Below, in pieces: positions 16,370 through 17,711 of a DNA stretch of 17,711 nucleotides. Both the position numbers and the translations under genes were made by a program. The notes below the pieces were generated by a model that ran no database searches, had not been told where the DNA came from, and was given only the letters and a program-made list of their open reading frames with translations. Origin of the DNA: Collybiopsis luxurians FD-317 M1. Its lineage: Eukaryota > Basidiomycota > Agaricomycetes > Agaricales > Omphalotaceae. Where the stretch lies: assembly GCA_000827265.1 (NCBI GenBank), contig KN834826.1, positions 25,692 through 43,402 of the forward strand, given 5' to 3'. The number at the start of each line of letters is the position of its first letter. Position 1 is the stretch's first letter.

Positions 16370-16853
16370 GAAGCAGACTTGGAAATGTCAGTATAAGAAT
16401 CAGATAAATATCAAGCTCGACAGTCAACTTAGTTAGGCAGTTCCCTTCCCATGTACTCTAACAGATGACACACGAAGTGCCATGCTGTTGTCCTTCCATT
16501 GCAATTGATAAGTATAAAGTACAAAGTACATAGCTGTTGTGATATACATACTTGCTTATACATACCTCCTCTCCATTTGGTGTGATATCAAGTCCTCAGG
16601 AGAAACGGATTTGGAAATGTCGGTATGCATCTTATTAGGCTCGAAACTCTCATACATATATAGCCACATACTGCTTCCTTCCATTGAGCTTGGTAAGTGT
16701 CAAGTACCAAGTACATAGCTGTTGCAATATACATACTCTTTTCACTGAGGCAGCTACCTTCCTCTGTAAGTACTGCAGTGTACACATAGCACTACGCTGT
16801 CTTGAATCTTCCTTCAATTGGTAAGTATCAAGTACAAAGTACATAGGTATTGA
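16370..16853. repeat. Three degenerate tandem units (about 130-185 bp)
   Basis: A core recurs at 16493-16555, 16677-16739 and 16810-16853. All share CCTTC.ATTG, a GGTAAGT.TCAAGTAC-like word and AAGTACATAG, followed by TGTTG..ATATACATACT in the first two. The first two copies are also preceded by GGAAATGTC.GTAT (16381, 16613). The minus-strand frames across 16588-17009 are translations of these repeats. Confidence 0.65.
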
Positions 16854-17178
16854 AAGGAACCAAATGATGCCCCCAGCAACATCAGCTCTGTCCCACCTGT
16901 TGGCTAGATGACTCCCTGGGTACAAAGATCCCTCCAAGACAAGAATGGACAACAGAAATTGGGGCCACACAGGAATGCAGATGTTGGACAGCAGGTTGAT
17001 CCAGTACAATTATTGGAAAGGGATGAATCAATGGGGAACCAGAGTTAACTATTGAATCACCAAATTGTGCATCCGGCAAATATTGCAGTCGGTGCATCTG
17101 TATCAAGTATCCTTGAAAGAAGTAGCGGGAAATATGAGAAGTGTGGGAGGAGAGTCGATAGAATAGGGTGTTGACAAA
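16854..17178 (+). other. Protein-like scraps, probably transposon debris
   Basis: On the + strand short frames with reasonable composition lie in different phases: MTPWVQRSLQDKNGQQKLGP continuing to DPVQLLERDESMGNQS (about 16908-17047), then IVHPANIAVGASVSSILERS continuing to YEKCGRRVDRIGC (about 17064-17175). Minus-strand frames (17196-16882) cover the same bases. No domain is recognised, and which strand, if any, was coding is undecided. Confidence 0.2.
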
Positions 17179-17277
17179 GTAACTTGAGAATTTCAAACTC
17201 CGCTAACTTCGCCATACAAAAGTAACTTTAAGTTACTTTGTCGCGACAAAGTTACTTGCAGGTAACTTAAGTAACTT
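17179..17277. repeat. AAGTTAC/GTAACTT motif cluster with 18-bp palindrome
   Basis: GTAACTT or its complement occurs at 17179, 17222, 17230, 17249, 17262 and 17271. The centre, ACTTTGTCGCGACAAAGT (17235-17252), is a perfect 18-bp palindrome around TCGCGA, and the flanking AAGTTAC/GTAACTT words extend it imperfectly. This may be the core of a foldback element or an array of protein-binding sites. Confidence 0.65.
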
Positions 17278-17711
17278 TATTTACTTTTTTACTTGTGCTT
17301 ACTTTGAGAGACATTAAGGCTAAATAATCAATCTAAGTATCTTCGAGCTCATTGTTCATCATTCCCGTGTGAACAATATTGGGAAAAGCAGTCAAAAAGC
17401 GGTACCACATCATATATATCGCTGCCATTGTCTGAAAATGTTTCGGAGCTTGAATTCTAATGCCATATTGTGGCAGACATCTGAAAGCTAAATAGAATAT
17501 AAATGCAATGATCTTATGGTCTGTCTTTTCTCCCTCTTGCATTCAAAGATGCTAAATTGGCTTCTTAGCTTTTTTCATTGGTGCAAACAGAACAATAACC
17601 CCCAGAATATTGCAGTTCCAGTGGATAGTGCTCAGTTGATGGCCAATCCATACTCTTATATGCCAAGTAGCATCAGATATATTGTCCCTGCTGGAATCCC
17701 ACTTCAGTTAC
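17278..17711. other. End of window, one weak minus-strand frame
   Basis: A minus-strand frame at 17542-17333 (69 codons, MQEGEKTDHKIIAFIFYLAF onward, ending FPNIVHTGMMNNELEDT) could be a terminal exon of something continuing beyond the window, but there is no domain or splice support. Confidence 0.25.

Overview
The window looks like a transposon-rich stretch of a filamentous fungal genome, most likely a basidiomycete. The evidence is short GT-AG introns (about 45-170 bp) with CTAAC/CTGAC-type branch sites, a small secreted cysteine-rich protein, a DUF6729-like reading frame of the kind I associate with basidiomycete mobile DNA, and many short inverted-repeat elements. The assignment to Basidiomycota is inference. 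Base composition is AT-rich except for islands at about 2.24-3.75 kb, around 4.5-4.85 kb, and inside two mobile elements near 13.1/13.7 kb and 15.0/15.45 kb.

Layout. 1-189: a foldback element of the MITE (miniature inverted-repeat transposable element) type. 585-1000: degenerate minisatellite-like repeats. 1981-2106: cluster of TGACTC hexamers. 2245-3743: GC-rich island holding a decayed, intron-containing gene on the + strand. 4458-4834 (-): the best intact gene, a 107-residue secreted eight-cysteine protein with one intron and a TATA box. 5508-5799: old hAT-like inverted-repeat element. 5911-6236: a direct repeat pair enclosing a 28-bp hairpin. 7022-8126 (+): three-exon DUF6729-like gene, cut short 13 bp before a foldback element at 8140-8346. 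9.77-11.1 kb: about four ~335-bp units of a strongly decayed tandem repeat containing protein-like minus-strand frames. 11390-11953 (+): an unrecognised two-exon C-terminal coding region. 12424-12655 (+): two exons that look like a fragment of a METTL16-type RNA m6A methyltransferase gene. 12958-13773: an 816-bp element sharing its ends with the foldback at 8140 and carrying a decamer array. 14089-14271 (+): possible fragment of a second methyltransferase family. 14964-15506: a non-autonomous hAT element with a perfect 8-bp target duplication. 16370-16853 and 17179-17277: further tandem and palindromic repeats.

Apart from the secreted protein (and possibly the 11.4-11.95 kb gene) nothing looks like an intact host gene. 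The picture is a genomic graveyard: host gene pieces with their introns still in place, sitting among non-autonomous DNA transposons. No tRNA, rRNA, CRISPR array or bacterial-type operon was seen. All alignments were made by eye, and no database search was possible.
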